64,000 nucleotides of DNA, from assembly GCF_033898505.1 (NCBI RefSeq), contig NZ_JAXAFK010000001.1, forward strand, positions 2,356,001 to 2,420,000. Reading direction: 5' to 3'. Below, piece after piece: positions 1 through 10,908 of this stretch; position 1 is the first letter of the stretch, and every line of letters starts with the position of its first letter. This DNA is from Pectobacterium carotovorum. Lineage in GTDB: Bacteria > Pseudomonadota > Gammaproteobacteria > Enterobacterales > Enterobacteriaceae. The notes beneath the pieces are model-generated. The model had not been told where the DNA came from, ran no database searches, and was given only the letters and a program-made list of their open reading frames with translations. The translations under genes were made by a program, and so were the position numbers.

Positions 1-1616
1 GTTGCCTCAACCATCTGGAATGATTCATTGGCAGGCATAACCGGTCCCCAGGAAACCTGAAGGAAGTGGTTAATCAGCGTATCAATATGCTGCAACGTGC
101 GCTCTTTTGGCGGTGGCGTCGTCAGCGGGTGATCCGCTTTGAACGGCCCTTCCGGCATGTTCTTGAGGCACTGATCCAGAATACGCAGGCTCTGACGCAG
201 CTCTTCAACCTTCAGCATAACGCGGCTATAGCAATCGCTGATGCCGTCGCCGACGGGCACTTCAAAGTCGAAGTTTTCATAGCCGGAATACGGACGCCAT
301 TTGCGCACGTCAAAACCGATACCTGTAGCACGCAGACCCGCACCGGTTACGCCCCAATCCAACGCTTCTTTCGCATTGTAGGCAGCGACGCCCTGAGTAC
401 GGCCTTTCAGGATGGTGTTCTGCAGCGCGGCCTTAACATAGGTATCCAGGCGGCTCGGCATCCAGTCGAGGAATTCACGCAGCAGACGCTCCCAGCCGCG
501 TGGCAGATCGTGCGCCACACCGCCAATACGGAACCAGGCCGGGTGCATACGGAAGCCGGTAATCGCTTCAACCAAATCGTAAATTTTCTGGCGGTCAGTA
601 AACGCAAAGAACACCGGTGTCATCGCACCGACGTCCTGAATATAGGTACTGATGTACAGCAGGTGGCTATTAATGCGGAACAGCTCGGACAGCATCACGC
701 GAATCGTTTTAACGCGATCCGGCACCTCAATACCCGCCAGTTTTTCTACGGCAAGCACGTACGGCATTTCGTTAACGCAGCCGCCAAGGTATTCAATACG
801 GTCGGTATAAGGGATGTAGCTGTGCCAGGACTGACGTTCGCCCATTTTCTCCGCGCCGCGATGGTGGTAACCCACGTCAGGCACGCAGTCGACGATTTCT
901 TCGCCATCCAACTGCAGGATAATACGGAATGCACCGTGTGAAGATGGGTGGTTTGGACCGAGGTTGAGGAACATGAAATCCTCATTTTCAGTGCCGCGCT
1001 TCATTCCCCACTCTTCCGGTTTGAACGTCAGCGATTCCATTTCCAGATCTTCTTTCTGCTTGGTCAGCACGAAAGGATCGAATTCGGTCGCACGCGCCGG
1101 GTAATCTTTACGCAACGGGTGCCCTTCCCACGTCTGCGGCATCATGATGCGCGTCAGGTGCGGATGGCCGTTGAACGTAATACCAAACATTTCCCACGTT
1201 TCACGCTCATACCAGTTGGCATTCGGGAACAGTTTGGTCACGGTCGGTACGTGCAGATCGCTCTCGGCCAACGCGACTTTCAGCATGATGTCGCGGTTAC
1301 GTTCGATGGAAATGATGTGATAAAAGACGGAGTAGTCGGCGGCAGGCAAGCCTTCACGGTGAGTGCGCAGACGCTCATCCATACCGTGCAGGTCAAACAG
1401 CATGACATAAGGCTTCGGCTGTTTTTTCAGGAATGCGACAACGTCCAGTAATTGCTCACGTTTGACCCACACAACGGGGATACCTGTGCGGGTAGCTTGT
1501 ACAGTAAATGCATCTGGTCCAAAACGGTTACACAGCTCGCCAACGACCGGATCGTCAAGGTGATCGCGGGTTTGCCAGCCTGGCTGAGCGAGATCGTGTG
1601 TCGTTAAATCTGTCAT
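1..1616 (-). CDS. nuoC: NADH:quinone oxidoreductase fused subunit C/D, partial (3' end outside window)
   Basis: Fused NuoCD subunit of respiratory complex I, in the peripheral arm on the cytoplasmic side, where the D part helps form the quinone site. The minus-strand reading frame is open from the window edge to an ATG at 1614-1616 and gives about 538 codons. It begins [18 protein letters not shown], as in enterobacterial NuoC. The 30-kDa (C) half is followed by the 49-kDa (D) half, seen for example in [10 protein letters not shown] and GYHHRGAEK. The E. coli protein is about 600 residues, so roughly the last 60 are missing here. It is the third gene of the nuo operon, 98 bp after nuoB. Confidence 0.95.
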   Translation of the reverse strand, partial: MTDLTTHDLAQPGWQTRDHLDDPVVGELCNRFGPDAFTVQATRTGIPVVWVKREQLLDVVAFLKKQPKPYVMLFDLHGMDERLRTHREGLPAADYSVFYHIISIERNRDIMLKVALAESDLHVPTVTKLFPNANWYERETWEMFGITFNGHPHLTRIMMPQTWEGHPLRKDYPARATEFDPFVLTKQKEDLEMESLTFKPEEWGMKRGTENEDFMFLNLGPNHPSSHGAFRIILQLDGEEIVDCVPDVGYHHRGAEKMGERQSWHSYIPYTDRIEYLGGCVNEMPYVLAVEKLAGIEVPDRVKTIRVMLSELFRINSHLLYISTYIQDVGAMTPVFFAFTDRQKIYDLVEAITGFRMHPAWFRIGGVAHDLPRGWERLLREFLDWMPSRLDTYVKAALQNTILKGRTQGVAAYNAKEALDWGVTGAGLRATGIGFDVRKWRPYSGYENFDFEVPVGDGISDCYSRVMLKVEELRQSLRILDQCLKNMPEGPFKADHPLTTPPPKERTLQHIDTLINHFLQVSWGPVMPANESFQMVEA

Positions 1617-1714
1617 AAATATGTCACCACATTAAATGTGCTATTTCTGTATCTGATAATGACCGCACACTATTATCGGGGTATTACACGGTCACCGGGT
1701 TTATCATCTACAGG

Positions 1715-2389
1715 TCAAATCTCATCAGGCGAACGCAGGTTGGTCACAGCGATTCGCTCGCCGCGTTTGCGCTCACGCTCAGATTGCATATTGGCACGGT
1801 AAACGCCCTGTTCACCTACCACCCATGACAGAGGGCGGCGTTCTTTACCGATGGATTCTTTCAGCAGCAACAGCGCTTGCATGTAGGCTTCAGGACGTGG
1901 AGGGCAGCCCGGAATATACACATCAACAGGCAGGAATTTATCTACGCCCTGAACGACGGAATAGATATCGTACATACCGCCGGAGTTAGCACAGGCTCCC
2001 ATGGAGATAACCCATTTAGGCTCAAGCATTTGCTCGTACAGACGCTGAATAACGGGGGCCATTTTAGTAAAACAGGTTCCCGCAACGACCATGAAGTCGG
2101 CCTGACGTGGCGACGCACGCAGAACCTCAGCACCAAAACGCGCCACGTCATGAACGGCAGTAAATGACGTCACCATTTCTACGTAGCAACAGGAAAGGCC
2201 GAAGTTGTACGGCCACAGGGAGTTCTGACGCCCCCAGTTCACCGTATCGTGTAACGCATGTTCCAGTTTGCCCATGTAGACACTACGGTGAACATGTTGC
2301 TCCAGAGGGTCGGAAACGATCTCCTGACGTTGCAGGGGATAACGGTCATTCTCACCGTCCGGCTCTATGCGGGTGAGCGTATAGTCCAT
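1715..2389 (-). CDS. nuoB: NADH:quinone oxidoreductase subunit B
   Basis: 224-residue PSST-type subunit of complex I that carries iron-sulfur cluster N2, the last electron donor to quinone. The tandem cysteine ligands are at residues 67-68 (GLSCCYVEM). Two further ligand cysteines are in GTCFTKM and GCPPRPE nearer the C-terminus. Length is that of the family (220 in E. coli). It lies 17 bp after nuoA and before nuoCD, the usual operon order. Identification is secure. Confidence 0.97.
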   Translation of the reverse strand: MDYTLTRIEPDGENDRYPLQRQEIVSDPLEQHVHRSVYMGKLEHALHDTVNWGRQNSLWPYNFGLSCCYVEMVTSFTAVHDVARFGAEVLRASPRQADFMVVAGTCFTKMAPVIQRLYEQMLEPKWVISMGACANSGGMYDIYSVVQGVDKFLPVDVYIPGCPPRPEAYMQALLLLKESIGKERRPLSWVVGEQGVYRANMQSERERKRGERIAVTNLRSPDEI

Positions 2390-2406
2390 CTTAAAATGCC
2401 TCGCTG

Positions 2407-2847
2407 TTACTGCGGATGAGTGTTGGTAGTGTTGATGATGTCTGATTTAACGACTTGTCTCTTGGAACGTACCGGGGTCCAGTCAAGTGCCCCAACGCGT
2501 ACCAGATAAATCAAACCAGCCAACAGCACCAAAATGAAAATGGTTGCTTCAATGAAGCCAATCCAGCCGCTTTCTTTGATAGACACAGCCCAAGCGTAGA
2601 GATAGAGGGCTTCAACGTCGAAGATAACGAAGAACATAGCGACAAGATAAAATTTAGCAGACAGGCGTAACCGCGCTGAACCCACTGAGTCGATCCCGGA
2701 TTCATAAGGTACGTTTTTAGCTCTGGCTCTGGCTCTCCCCCCCAGCAAGAATCCACCGGTCAGCATGAAGACGCAAAGGCCTACGGCAATGATAAGGAAT
2801 AGCCCAAATGCCCAATGATGGGCGAGGATTTCAGTAGTTGTTGACAT
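2407..2847 (-). CDS. nuoA: NADH:quinone oxidoreductase subunit A
   Basis: 146-residue membrane subunit of complex I, first gene of the nuo operon. Three hydrophobic segments are visible: about residues 14-36 ([20 protein letters not shown]), 65-88 and 95-118. The conserved loop [14 protein letters not shown], which contacts the quinone tunnel in the family, follows the first helix. Everything upstream to hexA is non-coding, so transcription of nuo must begin there. Confidence 0.97.
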   Translation of the reverse strand: MSTTTEILAHHWAFGLFLIIAVGLCVFMLTGGFLLGGRARARAKNVPYESGIDSVGSARLRLSAKFYLVAMFFVIFDVEALYLYAWAVSIKESGWIGFIEATIFILVLLAGLIYLVRVGALDWTPVRSKRQVVKSDIINTTNTHPQ

Positions 2848-3468
2848 TCTCTTTGCTTACTCATCAAAAGTGGCGGGTAACATCCCTGCTCTATTATCGG
2901 CAGTTAATGCGCCACATCGATTAAAAGGAAGGATTAATAACCACAAAAAAGCATGGAAACGTATCAGGTAAGCCTTGCTTGGTATGGTTGAGCCCCTAAA
3001 TTTGTAACCTTTTTTTCAACCTTACTAAAAATAACAGTACATTACTTTACATGCACGCTGTTTTGTTAACATTTTGTGTCCTCACCCGTAGCTAAATCGA
3101 GTCAGTCCTTTTGTCGGTTAACCAGCGTGCAGCGACACAGGAAGCAAGTTCACTGCGTCACTATACCATTTTCACAGAAAATGCCTGTTCCCCCATGGGG
3201 TTATTAGGGGTATTTTTTGATCCAGCACACATTTTTACCAATTTAGTTAGTAAAAAAACCACGAGATGCTAGACAAGACTGGACGCCAATTTCCATAACA
3301 TTATTTTAAAAAAATAGAACCAGCGTTTTATAAATTAGAGATAACCATTTATTTCGCTGCGCCTAGACTATTGATGTGAAATGGAAAACGCAAAGTGGGA
3401 TTGGAGTGACGAAATCAGGGCAATAAGACGCAGCCAATGCGGGTTTAACACCTTAGTCATAAATCATC
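2848..3468. promoter_or_regulatory. Long nuo upstream regulatory region
   Basis: About 620 bp without a gene between nuoA and the hexA terminator hairpin, AT-rich with A and T tracts. In E. coli the equivalent region carries the nuo promoters with ArcA, Fnr, NarL and Fis control. I could not place individual sites here with confidence. No open frame with a credible ribosome-binding site was found. Confidence 0.5.
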
Positions 3469-3504
3469 ATCATTCGGGGTGCATCCCTACCCTCCCCGAA
3501 TGAT
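3469..3504 (-). terminator. hairpin after hexA
   Basis: Perfect 11-bp inverted repeat (ATCATTCGGGG / CCCCGAATGAT) with a 14-nt loop, 20 bp past the hexA stop. Its T-tract is weak, so it may be a stability hairpin rather than a strong terminator. Confidence 0.5.
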
Positions 3505-3523
3505 AGTTAACTACCCATTACGA

Positions 3524-4486
3524 TTAGATCGCGTCCTTCAGCGACGGATCGGAAGACAATTTTTCATTCGTGCTGTTTGCGAACATGCTGACTGGCGTAA
3601 TGTGAGAGGGCTTCCCTGATTCAATCACATTGAAAATTGCCGTCGCCAGTTCATTCTCCTGATTAGGGTTCTGGCAGAGGAAATAACGTGTTTCAGGCAA
3701 TCTCGGCAACCCTTCCTCTTCGCCCAGCACCCGCAGTTCCGGGCTCATCATTTCCACCGAACGCACGGTGATGCCCATACCAGCCTTCACCGCAGCTCGC
3801 ACAGCAGATAGCGTTGAAGCCACGTAGGCGATTCTCCAGGGAATCCCTGCGGCCGTCAGCTGCTGCGTCGCCAAGGTACGAAAAGGACTGGGTTCATCCA
3901 AAACAACCAAGGGTACAGGTTCCTGCGATCGGAACTGATAATCCGCCGCGCAATACCATAGCGTCGGGGAACTCCGTAATAACACATGAGGAAACACCAC
4001 ACCGTTCATTGTGGTAATGACCAGATCTATTTTCCCCTGATTCAGCATATCCATCATTTCAGCGCTGCGTTTTACGCTGACATTGACGGAAAGCTTAGGA
4101 AATACCGATGTCACCCGGTGCAAAATATAAGGAAGGATGGTGTCTGCCGTATCGTCAGACGCCCCGATGGTCAGCGTTCCCTGAATATCGCTGTACATTA
4201 ATGAAATACAGGCTTCATCATTGAATTGTAATATTTTTCTGGCATAACCCAAAAACTGGATACCGTGTTCGGTCAGCAATTTATTACGCCCGTGCCGGGC
4301 AAAAAGCTCCTTTCCGATGAGTTGCTCCAGCCGCTGCATCTGCTGGCTGACAGCCGATTGAGTCCGATTGACTGCGGTCGCCGCCGCTGCAAATGTATTT
4401 AAATCTGCAACGGCAACAAACGTCCTCAGTAAATCAAGATCGAGATTAAGTACTGGTCGATTTGCACTGGTCATACGATTTTTCAC
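3524..4486 (-). CDS. hexA: LysR-type regulator HexA/PecT (LrhA orthologue)
   Basis: 320-residue LysR-family transcription factor. The N-terminal winged helix-turn-helix covers about residues 14-67 ([20 protein letters not shown], then [13 protein letters not shown]). The effector-binding domain follows. Position between nuo and alaA, plus sequence, match E. coli LrhA. In soft-rot bacteria this orthologue (HexA in Erwinia carotovora, PecT in Dickeya) is a known repressor of pectinases, motility and exopolysaccharide. Those functions are knowledge of the family, not seen here. The start chosen opens 438 bp from the divergent alaA, so control elements for both lie between. Confidence 0.93.
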   Translation of the reverse strand: MKNRMTSANRPVLNLDLDLLRTFVAVADLNTFAAAATAVNRTQSAVSQQMQRLEQLIGKELFARHGRNKLLTEHGIQFLGYARKILQFNDEACISLMYSDIQGTLTIGASDDTADTILPYILHRVTSVFPKLSVNVSVKRSAEMMDMLNQGKIDLVITTMNGVVFPHVLLRSSPTLWYCAADYQFRSQEPVPLVVLDEPSPFRTLATQQLTAAGIPWRIAYVASTLSAVRAAVKAGMGITVRSVEMMSPELRVLGEEEGLPRLPETRYFLCQNPNQENELATAIFNVIESGKPSHITPVSMFANSTNEKLSSDPSLKDAI

Positions 4487-4504
4487 TTATCTATTTTAAT
4501 TTTA

Positions 4505-4518
4505 ACAAAATATTCCTG
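4505..4518. promoter_or_regulatory. possible RcsB-like box upstream of hexA
   Basis: ACAAAATATTCCTG matches 10 of 14 positions of the RcsAB consensus TAAGAATATTCCTA, with the right half intact. E. coli lrhA is an Rcs target. The site is only about 20 bp from the hexA start codon, so it is a weak candidate. Confidence 0.25.
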
Positions 4519-4924
4519 GTGTTTTATTACATGTACAGGTAATGACCGATACATTTAAAGACACTATCGCAGACGCACGATAAGGGCAAAAAAATACTTA
4601 TATTTCGTTACCCCTATCGCCTTTCCATTGGTAAGACATCACTAATTAAATGGCTCACCAGTCTTAATCCTTCATTCAATAACAACGACACTTTCTCTTT
4701 ATTTCATCCTGCGAAATAAATACGCTTCACACTTAAATAAACGAGCCTTCCCTGTCACCCTATTCTGGCGCTAAAAAAGTGCGGCATGAATAGTCGTCCG
4801 CACCCCTACCATATCGCACCATCCAACGAGTACACAACCATATAGTGCAGATGCGCAACCATTTGCAGCAAAAGCGATAATCATTCTTCAAAAGGTACTA
4901 CAGGAGGAGTACATTAAGCAGGTT
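4519..4924. promoter_or_regulatory. hexA-alaA divergent intergenic region
   Basis: About 400 bp of AT-rich sequence between divergent genes, with no credible ORF. It must hold the promoters of hexA and alaA. The alaA-proximal end has a very strong Shine-Dalgarno sequence, AGGAGG at 4902-4907, which is not at the normal distance from any ATG, GTG or TTG (see findings). Confidence 0.45.
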
Positions 4925-4975
4925 ATGCTATTCCGTATGGGAATATGCGCTCTCTGCAGAAGGTTCGTACTATTT

Positions 4976-6190
4976 ATGTCTCCGATTGAAAAATCCAAGA
5001 AACTGGAGAACGTATGCTATGACATCCGTGGCCCAGTCTTAAAGGAAGCCAAACGGCTTGAAGAAGAAGGTAATAAAGTCCTTAAGCTGAATATTGGCAA
5101 CCCTGCCCCTTTCGGCTTCGAAGCACCGGACGAAATTCTGGTCGATGTCATCCGTAACCTGCCAACCGCACAGGGCTATTGTGATTCCAAAGGCCTCTAT
5201 TCTGCCCGTAAAGCCATCGTTCAACACTATCAGGCGCGGGATATGCGCGATATTACGGTTGAAGACGTCTATATCGGCAACGGTGTGTCCGAACTCATCG
5301 TGCAGTCCATGCAGGCTCTGCTCAACCCGGGCGATGAAATGCTGGTTCCTGCGCCGGACTACCCGCTCTGGACCGCGGCTGTTTCCCTGTCTAACGGCAA
5401 CGCCGTACATTACCTCTGCGATGAATCCTCCGATTGGTTCCCCGATCTGGATGATATCCGCAAAAAGATCACGTCCAATACTCGCGGTATTGTGATCATC
5501 AACCCGAACAACCCAACGGGGGCGGTCTACAGCAAAGAGCTGCTGTTAGATATCGTCGAGATTGCGCGCGAACACAACCTGATCATTTTCGCCGATGAAA
5601 TTTACGACAAAATTCTGTATGACGATGCGCAGCACCACTCGATTGCCGCACTCGCGCCAGATCTCCTGACAGTCACGTTCAACGGTCTGTCCAAGACGTA
5701 CCGTGTAGCGGGCTTCCGTCAAGGCTGGATGGTACTGAACGGCCCGAAAAAGCACGCCAAAGGATATATTGAAGGGCTGGAAATGCTGGCTTCCATGCGT
5801 TTGTGCGCTAACGTGCCGATGCAGCATGCGATTCAGACGGCTCTGGGCGGCTATCAGAGCATCAGCGAATTTATTCAACCCGGCGGACGCCTGTATGAGC
5901 AGCGCAACCGTTCCTGGGAACTGATCAATCAGATCCCCGGCGTATCGTGCGTAAAACCACGCGGTGCGCTGTACATGTTCCCCCGCATTGATGCCAAACG
6001 CTTTAATATCCACGACGACCAAAAACTGGTGCTGGATCTCCTATTACAAGAAAAAGTGTTGCTGGTTCAGGGAACCGCATTTAACTGGCCTTATCCGGAT
6101 CATGTACGCATCGTCACGCTACCGCGTATCGATGAACTGGACATGGCGATCCACAAATTAGGGCGTTTCCTCGGGCACTATCACCAATAG
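4976..6190 (+). CDS. alaA: glutamate-pyruvate aminotransferase AlaA
   Basis: PLP-dependent class I/II aminotransferase making alanine from pyruvate and glutamate in the cytoplasm. The product is 404 residues from the ATG at 4976 (MSPIEKSKKLENVCYD), the same start as E. coli AlaA (405). The PLP lysine is in GLSKTYRVAGFRQGW near residue 240, and the NPNNPTGAVY and ADEIYD motifs are intact. The reading frame stays open upstream through an ATG at 4925 and further. No good ribosome-binding site lies just before 4976, so an N-terminal extension of 17 or more residues is possible. It is followed by a GC-rich hairpin. Confidence 0.95.
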   Translation: MSPIEKSKKLENVCYDIRGPVLKEAKRLEEEGNKVLKLNIGNPAPFGFEAPDEILVDVIRNLPTAQGYCDSKGLYSARKAIVQHYQARDMRDITVEDVYIGNGVSELIVQSMQALLNPGDEMLVPAPDYPLWTAAVSLSNGNAVHYLCDESSDWFPDLDDIRKKITSNTRGIVIINPNNPTGAVYSKELLLDIVEIAREHNLIIFADEIYDKILYDDAQHHSIAALAPDLLTVTFNGLSKTYRVAGFRQGWMVLNGPKKHAKGYIEGLEMLASMRLCANVPMQHAIQTALGGYQSISEFIQPGGRLYEQRNRSWELINQIPGVSCVKPRGALYMFPRIDAKRFNIHDDQKLVLDLLLQEKVLLVQGTAFNWPYPDHVRIVTLPRIDELDMAIHKLGRFLGHYHQ

Positions 6191-6205
6191 CCCAACCCCT
6201 CTCTT

Positions 6206-6228
6206 CGCCGGGCAGTCATAGCCCGGCG
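6206..6228 (+). terminator. hairpin after alaA
   Basis: CGCCGGGC / GCCCGGCG, an 8-bp GC-rich stem with a 7-nt loop, starting 16 bp after the alaA stop. There is no T-tract on the plus strand, so termination is uncertain. Confidence 0.5.
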
Positions 6229-6323
6229 AAAACCTGACCTTCGTTTGCATAATCCCAAGCAAGTGCCCACAATAGACGCCCACGATATCGCTATTTCACC
6301 GTGCTGTTGTCTGAGAGATCGCC

Positions 6324-6923
6324 ATGAATCAGAGCCACTTTTTCGCCCACTTATCCCGTCTAAAGCTCATCAGCCGTTGGCCGCTCATGCGCAATGTGCG
6401 CACGGAAAACGTCTCCGAGCACAGCCTTCAGGTCGCCTTCGTCGCGCATGCACTGGCGGTCATCAAAAACCGCAAATTCGAGGGTAATCTGAACGCAGAA
6501 CGCATCGCGCTCCTGGCGATGTATCATGATGCCAGCGAGGTGCTGACTGGCGACATGCCGACGCCCATCAAGTACTACAACGCGCAGATCGCACATGAGT
6601 ACAAGAAAATAGAGAAGATTGCACAGCAGAAACTGGTTGAGATGTTACCGGAGGAGCTACAGCAGGATTATCGGATGCTGCTGGATGACAACTACACCAG
6701 CGAAGAAGAACGTGCCATCGTTAAACAGGCAGACGCGCTCTGCGCCTACCTGAAGTGCCTGGAAGAATTATCGGCAGGCAACGCGGAATTCATGCTTGCC
6801 AAAGCGAGACTGGAAAAAACCTTGCAACAGCGCCACAGCCTGGAAATGGACTATTTTATGACAGTCTTTGTTCCCAGCTTTAGCCTGTCGCTCGACGAAA
6901 TCAGTCAGGATTCTCCGTTATAG
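6324..6923 (+). CDS. yfbR: 5'-deoxynucleotidase YfbR
   Basis: 199-residue HD-domain phosphohydrolase that hydrolyses deoxyribonucleoside 5'-monophosphates and helps set dNTP pools. Metal-binding residues are visible: His33 in [10 protein letters not shown], the HD pair in [12 protein letters not shown] near residues 68-69, and a later Asp in [12 protein letters not shown]. Length equals E. coli YfbR (199). The ORF stands alone between alaA and the convergent yfbS, and its stop lies inside a shared hairpin. Confidence 0.95.
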   Translation: MNQSHFFAHLSRLKLISRWPLMRNVRTENVSEHSLQVAFVAHALAVIKNRKFEGNLNAERIALLAMYHDASEVLTGDMPTPIKYYNAQIAHEYKKIEKIAQQKLVEMLPEELQQDYRMLLDDNYTSEEERAIVKQADALCAYLKCLEELSAGNAEFMLAKARLEKTLQQRHSLEMDYFMTVFVPSFSLSLDEISQDSPL

Positions 6924-6942
6924 CGGCCATCCGCTATAACGG
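6915..6942. terminator. hairpin between convergent yfbR and yfbS
   Basis: Perfect 12-bp inverted repeat CCGTTATAGCGG / CCGCTATAACGG with a 4-nt loop. It includes the yfbR stop codon and ends 10 bp before the yfbS stop. It probably serves both convergent transcripts. Confidence 0.6.
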
Positions 6943-6952
6943 GAGCACATGA

Positions 6953-8785
6953 TCAGAACGGATACAGCCACGGCACCATCACCACGCTGACCAACATCAC
7001 CAGAACGGTAAAGGGGACGCCAACGCGCACAAAGTCCCCGAATTTATAACCGCCCGGCCCCAATACCAGCGTATTCACCGGTGACGAGACTGGCGTCATA
7101 AACGCGGCGGATGCCGCAATCGCGATGATCATCGCAAAGGGATACGGTGACACACCCATCTGCTTCGCCGCAGCAATCGCAATGGGCGCCATCAATACTG
7201 CCGTCGCCGTGTTGGAAATGAACAGGCCAATGACGGCACACAGCACAAACAAACACACCAGCATCACATGCGGCCCAGCGTCTCCGGCAACATCCATCAG
7301 CCCTTTAACGATCAGCGTAACACCGCCGGTTTGCTGCAACGCCAGCGCAAACGGCATCATCCCGACAATAAGGATAATGCTCGGCCAGTGGATTGCCCGG
7401 TAGGCGCTTTCCATGTCAATACACCGGAATTTCCCCATCAGCAAACAGGCGATCAGCGCAGCAATCGCATTCGGTATTTCATCCGTCAGCATCATCGCCA
7501 CCATCAGCGCCAGACAAAACAGCGCGTGGGGCGCCTGGCTCACCGCGGGCGCAACGTCATCCACTTCGGCAGGAAGATTAAGCAAAAGGAAGTCGTTTTT
7601 CTGCGTATGCAACTGCCGGATCATGCGCCAGTCGCCCATCACCAGCAGAATATCACCGAGCTGGAGCGGTTCATCAGCGAGAATACCCTCCATCGCCTCA
7701 CCTGCCCGGCGGATCCCCACGACGCTCAGGCCATAGCGGCTTCGGAAGCCAACGTCGTACAGCGTTTTTCCCAACAGCTCGGAATCAGGGATCAGCGAGA
7801 CTTCCGCCATCCCCACATCACGAGCCTGCTCAGAAAAATATTCGCCGCGCAGCACCATGGGTTCCAGCCGCTGCGCGGTACAAAATTCACGTAAATCCAC
7901 TTCCGATGCTGACATGTCGATCAGCAGAACATCGTTCAGACGAAGTTCGGTATTGCCCGCTACGCTGATCATCACGCGGCGGAACTTGCGCCAGCGTTCA
8001 ATCCCCACCACGTTCGCCCCAAAGCGCTGACGCAGGCGTAAATCATCTAGCCGGTGGCCGATAAAAGGCGATCCCGGACGAATCGCCAGCCGGCGCGCCC
8101 TGCCCGTCAGCTGGTAATCACGAATCAGATCGCGGAACGTTCTTCTCTTCCACATCTCTTTTGCCGTTGCGGTCTCCGCGCCGCCAAGCCAGTAACGCGC
8201 TACCATCATATACGCCACGCCCAGCAGCAATACCACTATCCCTATCGGCGTCACGCTAAAGAACCCAAAACCTGCCACGCCTTCACGCATCAATTCACTG
8301 CTCACCACCATATTCGGCGGCGTCGCGACCAGCGTCATCATGCCGCTAATCAACCCGGCAAAGCTCAGCGGCATCATCAGCCTTCCGGGGGAAATCTTCA
8401 TCCGTGTGGAAACACTCAGCACCACAGGAATAAAAATCGCGACAACCCCAGTGGAACTCATAAAGGCTCCCAGCAACGCAACGGTGACCATCAGTAAGAT
8501 CAGCATCTTCATCTCACCGCTGCCCGCCACGCGAACCAGCCAATCACCGACCTGATAAGCGACACCGGTACGAACCAACCCTTCACCAATCACAAACAGG
8601 GCCGCAATCAATATCACATTCGGATCGCTGAACCCGACTAGCGCTTCAGATAGCGTCAGCGTGCCGCTCAGTACAAACGCGATGATGACCAACAGCGCTA
8701 CGACGTCCATGCGTAATTTATTGGTGGTAAACAACACAATGGCGATCAGCAACAGGGATAAAACCCAGAGAAGTTCGCTATTCAA
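6953..8785 (-). CDS. yfbS: SLC13/CitM-type transporter with RCK_C domains
   Basis: Inner-membrane permease of the arsenite/sodium-anion symporter superfamily, substrate unknown. Many membrane helices flank a central cytoplasmic part with two TrkA-C/RCK_C modules (around [20 protein letters not shown] and [20 protein letters not shown]). I choose a TTG start at 8783-8785, giving 610 residues, the E. coli length, with AGGGGA a few bases before it. An in-frame ATG at 8812 would add 9 residues. The still longer frame to 9004 runs through an ERIC element and is not credible. Confidence 0.88.
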   Translation of the reverse strand: MNSELLWVLSLLLIAIVLFTTNKLRMDVVALLVIIAFVLSGTLTLSEALVGFSDPNVILIAALFVIGEGLVRTGVAYQVGDWLVRVAGSGEMKMLILLMVTVALLGAFMSSTGVVAIFIPVVLSVSTRMKISPGRLMMPLSFAGLISGMMTLVATPPNMVVSSELMREGVAGFGFFSVTPIGIVVLLLGVAYMMVARYWLGGAETATAKEMWKRRTFRDLIRDYQLTGRARRLAIRPGSPFIGHRLDDLRLRQRFGANVVGIERWRKFRRVMISVAGNTELRLNDVLLIDMSASEVDLREFCTAQRLEPMVLRGEYFSEQARDVGMAEVSLIPDSELLGKTLYDVGFRSRYGLSVVGIRRAGEAMEGILADEPLQLGDILLVMGDWRMIRQLHTQKNDFLLLNLPAEVDDVAPAVSQAPHALFCLALMVAMMLTDEIPNAIAALIACLLMGKFRCIDMESAYRAIHWPSIILIVGMMPFALALQQTGGVTLIVKGLMDVAGDAGPHVMLVCLFVLCAVIGLFISNTATAVLMAPIAIAAAKQMGVSPYPFAMIIAIAASAAFMTPVSSPVNTLVLGPGGYKFGDFVRVGVPFTVLVMLVSVVMVPWLYPF

Positions 8786-8831
8786 AACGGTTCCCCTGAC
8801 GGAAAAATGCATGTTGAGAGGTGTAGGTTCA

Positions 8832-8846
8832 GTCTGCCATAAAAAA
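8832..8846. repeat. 15-bp direct repeat, copy 1
   Basis: GTCTGCCATAAAAAA, identical to 9031-9045. The two copies bracket the ERIC element and the short hairpins beside it. Confidence 0.8.
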
Positions 8847-8901
8847 ATGCAGGCGCATTTTTCAACACCGCACAGCGGTGGCCCAAAGGGTGGCAGACAT
8901 T

Positions 8902-9030
<129 letters not shown>

Positions 9031-9045
9031 GTCTGCCATAAAAAA
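9031..9045. repeat. 15-bp direct repeat, copy 2
   Basis: GTCTGCCATAAAAAA, identical to 8832-8846. It abuts the ERIC end and merges with the A-tract of the hxpA terminator. Confidence 0.8.
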
Positions 9046-9066
9046 ACCTCGCGAATGCGAGGTTTG
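9039..9066 (-). terminator. rho-independent terminator of hxpA
   Basis: Stem AAACCTCGC / GCGAGGTTT with a short loop, followed on the minus strand by a run of T. It is about 40 bp after the hxpA stop. Confidence 0.8.
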
Positions 9067-9107
9067 ATCATATTTAGTCACAGTTTTGTCATTATGTTAC
9101 AGACGAC

Positions 9108-9764
9108 CTACTGGCGCAGAAGTACCTTAGCGCCGTTCGGTAAGGGTTCTATTTCTATCTGCTCCAGCGAATCGAGGATGAGATCGACCTGATCCAGTTT
9201 TGGCGTATCCGCGGGGGCTTTTACCGCAATGACCTTGCAGCCCGCGGCCAAACCCGACAGCACGCCCGCTGGCGCATCCTCAACGACAACACATTCTTCC
9301 GGCTTGAGCCCTAACTGCTGTGCGCCAAGTAAGTAGGCATCGGGGTGAGGTTTACCTTTGGCAACCTGCTCCGCCGTAATAAAGGCACGAGGCGCAGGCA
9401 GCTCTCCACGGTGATGACGGGCGCTGGCAATCGGCACCGTGCCAGACGTCACAATTGCCCAAGGAATATTCAGCGCATCCAAACGCTCCAACAGCGCCTT
9501 CGCCCCTGGTATGGCTACAATACCTTGCGTATCAGAAGCTTCCGTTTTCTCCAGCGCATCGAATTCCTGTTGAATCGTTTCTTCGCTCTGTCCCTGAAGA
9601 AAGTGGCGCAGAGATGTGATTGCCTGCTTGCCATGAATAAAATCCAGCACTTCCTGTGGTTCAATACCGTGATCTTTTGCCCAGTTAATCCACGCACGTT
9701 CTACAGCTGGCAGTGAATCGACCAACGTACCATCGAGGTCGAACAGAAAACCTTTACACTCCAC
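9108..9764 (-). CDS. hxpA: HAD-family hexitol/sugar phosphatase HxpA (YfbT)
   Basis: 218-residue HAD-superfamily phosphatase of the beta-phosphoglucomutase-like group, acting on sugar and hexitol phosphates in the cytoplasm. The catalytic pair is Asp9 and Asp11 in FDLDGTLVDS. Motif II Ser/Thr is in AIVTSGT, the lysine is in KGKPHPDAYL, and the acidic motif is in VVVEDAPAGV. Length equals E. coli HxpA (216). It lies 22 bp after yfbU in the same direction. Confidence 0.93.
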   Translation of the reverse strand: MECKGFLFDLDGTLVDSLPAVERAWINWAKDHGIEPQEVLDFIHGKQAITSLRHFLQGQSEETIQQEFDALEKTEASDTQGIVAIPGAKALLERLDALNIPWAIVTSGTVPIASARHHRGELPAPRAFITAEQVAKGKPHPDAYLLGAQQLGLKPEECVVVEDAPAGVLSGLAAGCKVIAVKAPADTPKLDQVDLILDSLEQIEIEPLPNGAKVLLRQ

Positions 9765-9786
9765 AGAAAGCCCCTTTTTTCATTAA

Positions 9787-10281
9787 TCAGGCGTTGATGA
9801 TCTGTGCGATCTCCACCGCACTCAAGTGATACTGGCGCGGGCAGGATTGCCAGACAGCCAGCATTCTGTTGTATTTTTCCCACATCTTCGTCTGAGCATT
9901 AAACCCATGCGTGCCCGCATCAAAGTGGGGGTAGCGACCTTCGACATGTACCATAAAGCGTACAAAACCGAGGTAGCGCGCTTCCGTTGCGGCATCAAAG
10001 CCCAGGAAGGTCAGACGTCGTTCGTCCAGATCCTGCTTATCTTTCAGATTGGTCCACGACACCTGCAGAGCGTGGTGCATTTCCATGATGTTAATAATGG
10101 TGCGGCAGACTTCTTCGGTTAGTTCACCAAACTCACGATCCAGTTCGCGCATCTGCAAACCGTAACCACGCTCAATGATCGTTTGTAACCGGCGATAGCG
10201 CTCGGCGTTGTCAGGATCGAGCATCGTCATCATTTTGTATTGGTTTGAAAGGATCAATCTCTGGGCATTCGTCATTTCCAT
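9787..10281 (-). CDS. yfbU: conserved protein YfbU
   Basis: 164-residue YfbU-family protein, function not established. The sequence is highly conserved with E. coli YfbU ([18 protein letters not shown] at the start, ending [13 protein letters not shown]) and is probably all-helical and cytoplasmic. It is co-oriented with hxpA, 22 bp apart. Confidence concerns the family assignment only. Confidence 0.93.
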   Translation of the reverse strand: MEMTNAQRLILSNQYKMMTMLDPDNAERYRRLQTIIERGYGLQMRELDREFGELTEEVCRTIINIMEMHHALQVSWTNLKDKQDLDERRLTFLGFDAATEARYLGFVRFMVHVEGRYPHFDAGTHGFNAQTKMWEKYNRMLAVWQSCPRQYHLSAVEIAQIINA

Positions 10282-10446
10282 GTTGCTCTCCTGAACCCTC
10301 TTTGGTGTAAGCCAATGTCGCTAAATAGGTATTAACCGCAGAATCGCATACTGAATCGTGTCACGATAGCGGTAGCCACCGCTTCTTTGATTTGAAACAG
10401 GGGAAAGAACAAAATAGCCATCAACCCTCACACAGCCTGACGCCGA

Positions 10447-10908
10447 TCACAAATCATCAAGGAAGGTTTTATCAAGCTGGTTGAATGCCCGCTTCAGCAC
10501 ATCCGCCAACGCTTGGTACGTCGGCGCTTCTTCCAACGGGGCTAATGCCTGACCTGACTCCAGCAGCTTATGACGAATTTCGTGGAACCACTGCGCCAGC
10601 GTCGGCGGTAAAGGCGTCACGGAACGGCGGCCAAGCCACCATAGGCCCTGCAACGGCAGGCTACAGGCAAACAGTGCAGTAGCAATGGCCGGGCCGAGCT
10701 GGCCGCCGAGCGCAATCTGCCACGTTAAGGTAAACACCGCCAGCGGCGGCATGATGCGGATGCCAAACCGCGTCGCTCGCGCCACGCGGTTTTCAGGAAA
10801 TACGGGAGCCAGCTGCTTTTCCGCCGGCCACGTCTTCATGTAATGCTGCCCACGTTGGAGTAGCTGTAGCCAACTGATTCTACTGTCTGGTTTCGTCGCC
10901 ATAGCCAC
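10447..10908 (-). CDS. yfbV: UPF0208 inner-membrane protein YfbV
   Basis: 153-residue protein with two closely spaced membrane segments around residues 50-90 ([19 protein letters not shown], then [18 protein letters not shown]) and cytoplasmic ends. In E. coli the orthologue affects Ter macrodomain organisation, which is knowledge of the family. It is divergent from ackA, as in E. coli. Confidence 0.92.
   Translation of the reverse strand: MAMATKPDSRISWLQLLQRGQHYMKTWPAEKQLAPVFPENRVARATRFGIRIMPPLAVFTLTWQIALGGQLGPAIATALFACSLPLQGLWWLGRRSVTPLPPTLAQWFHEIRHKLLESGQALAPLEEAPTYQALADVLKRAFNQLDKTFLDDL

Noticed and set aside
5546..6022. Long minus-strand ORFs opposite alaA, ackA, pta, purF, aroC and prmB
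   Set aside because: They mirror strongly conserved genes on the other strand and show no domains; GC-skewed codon use explains them.
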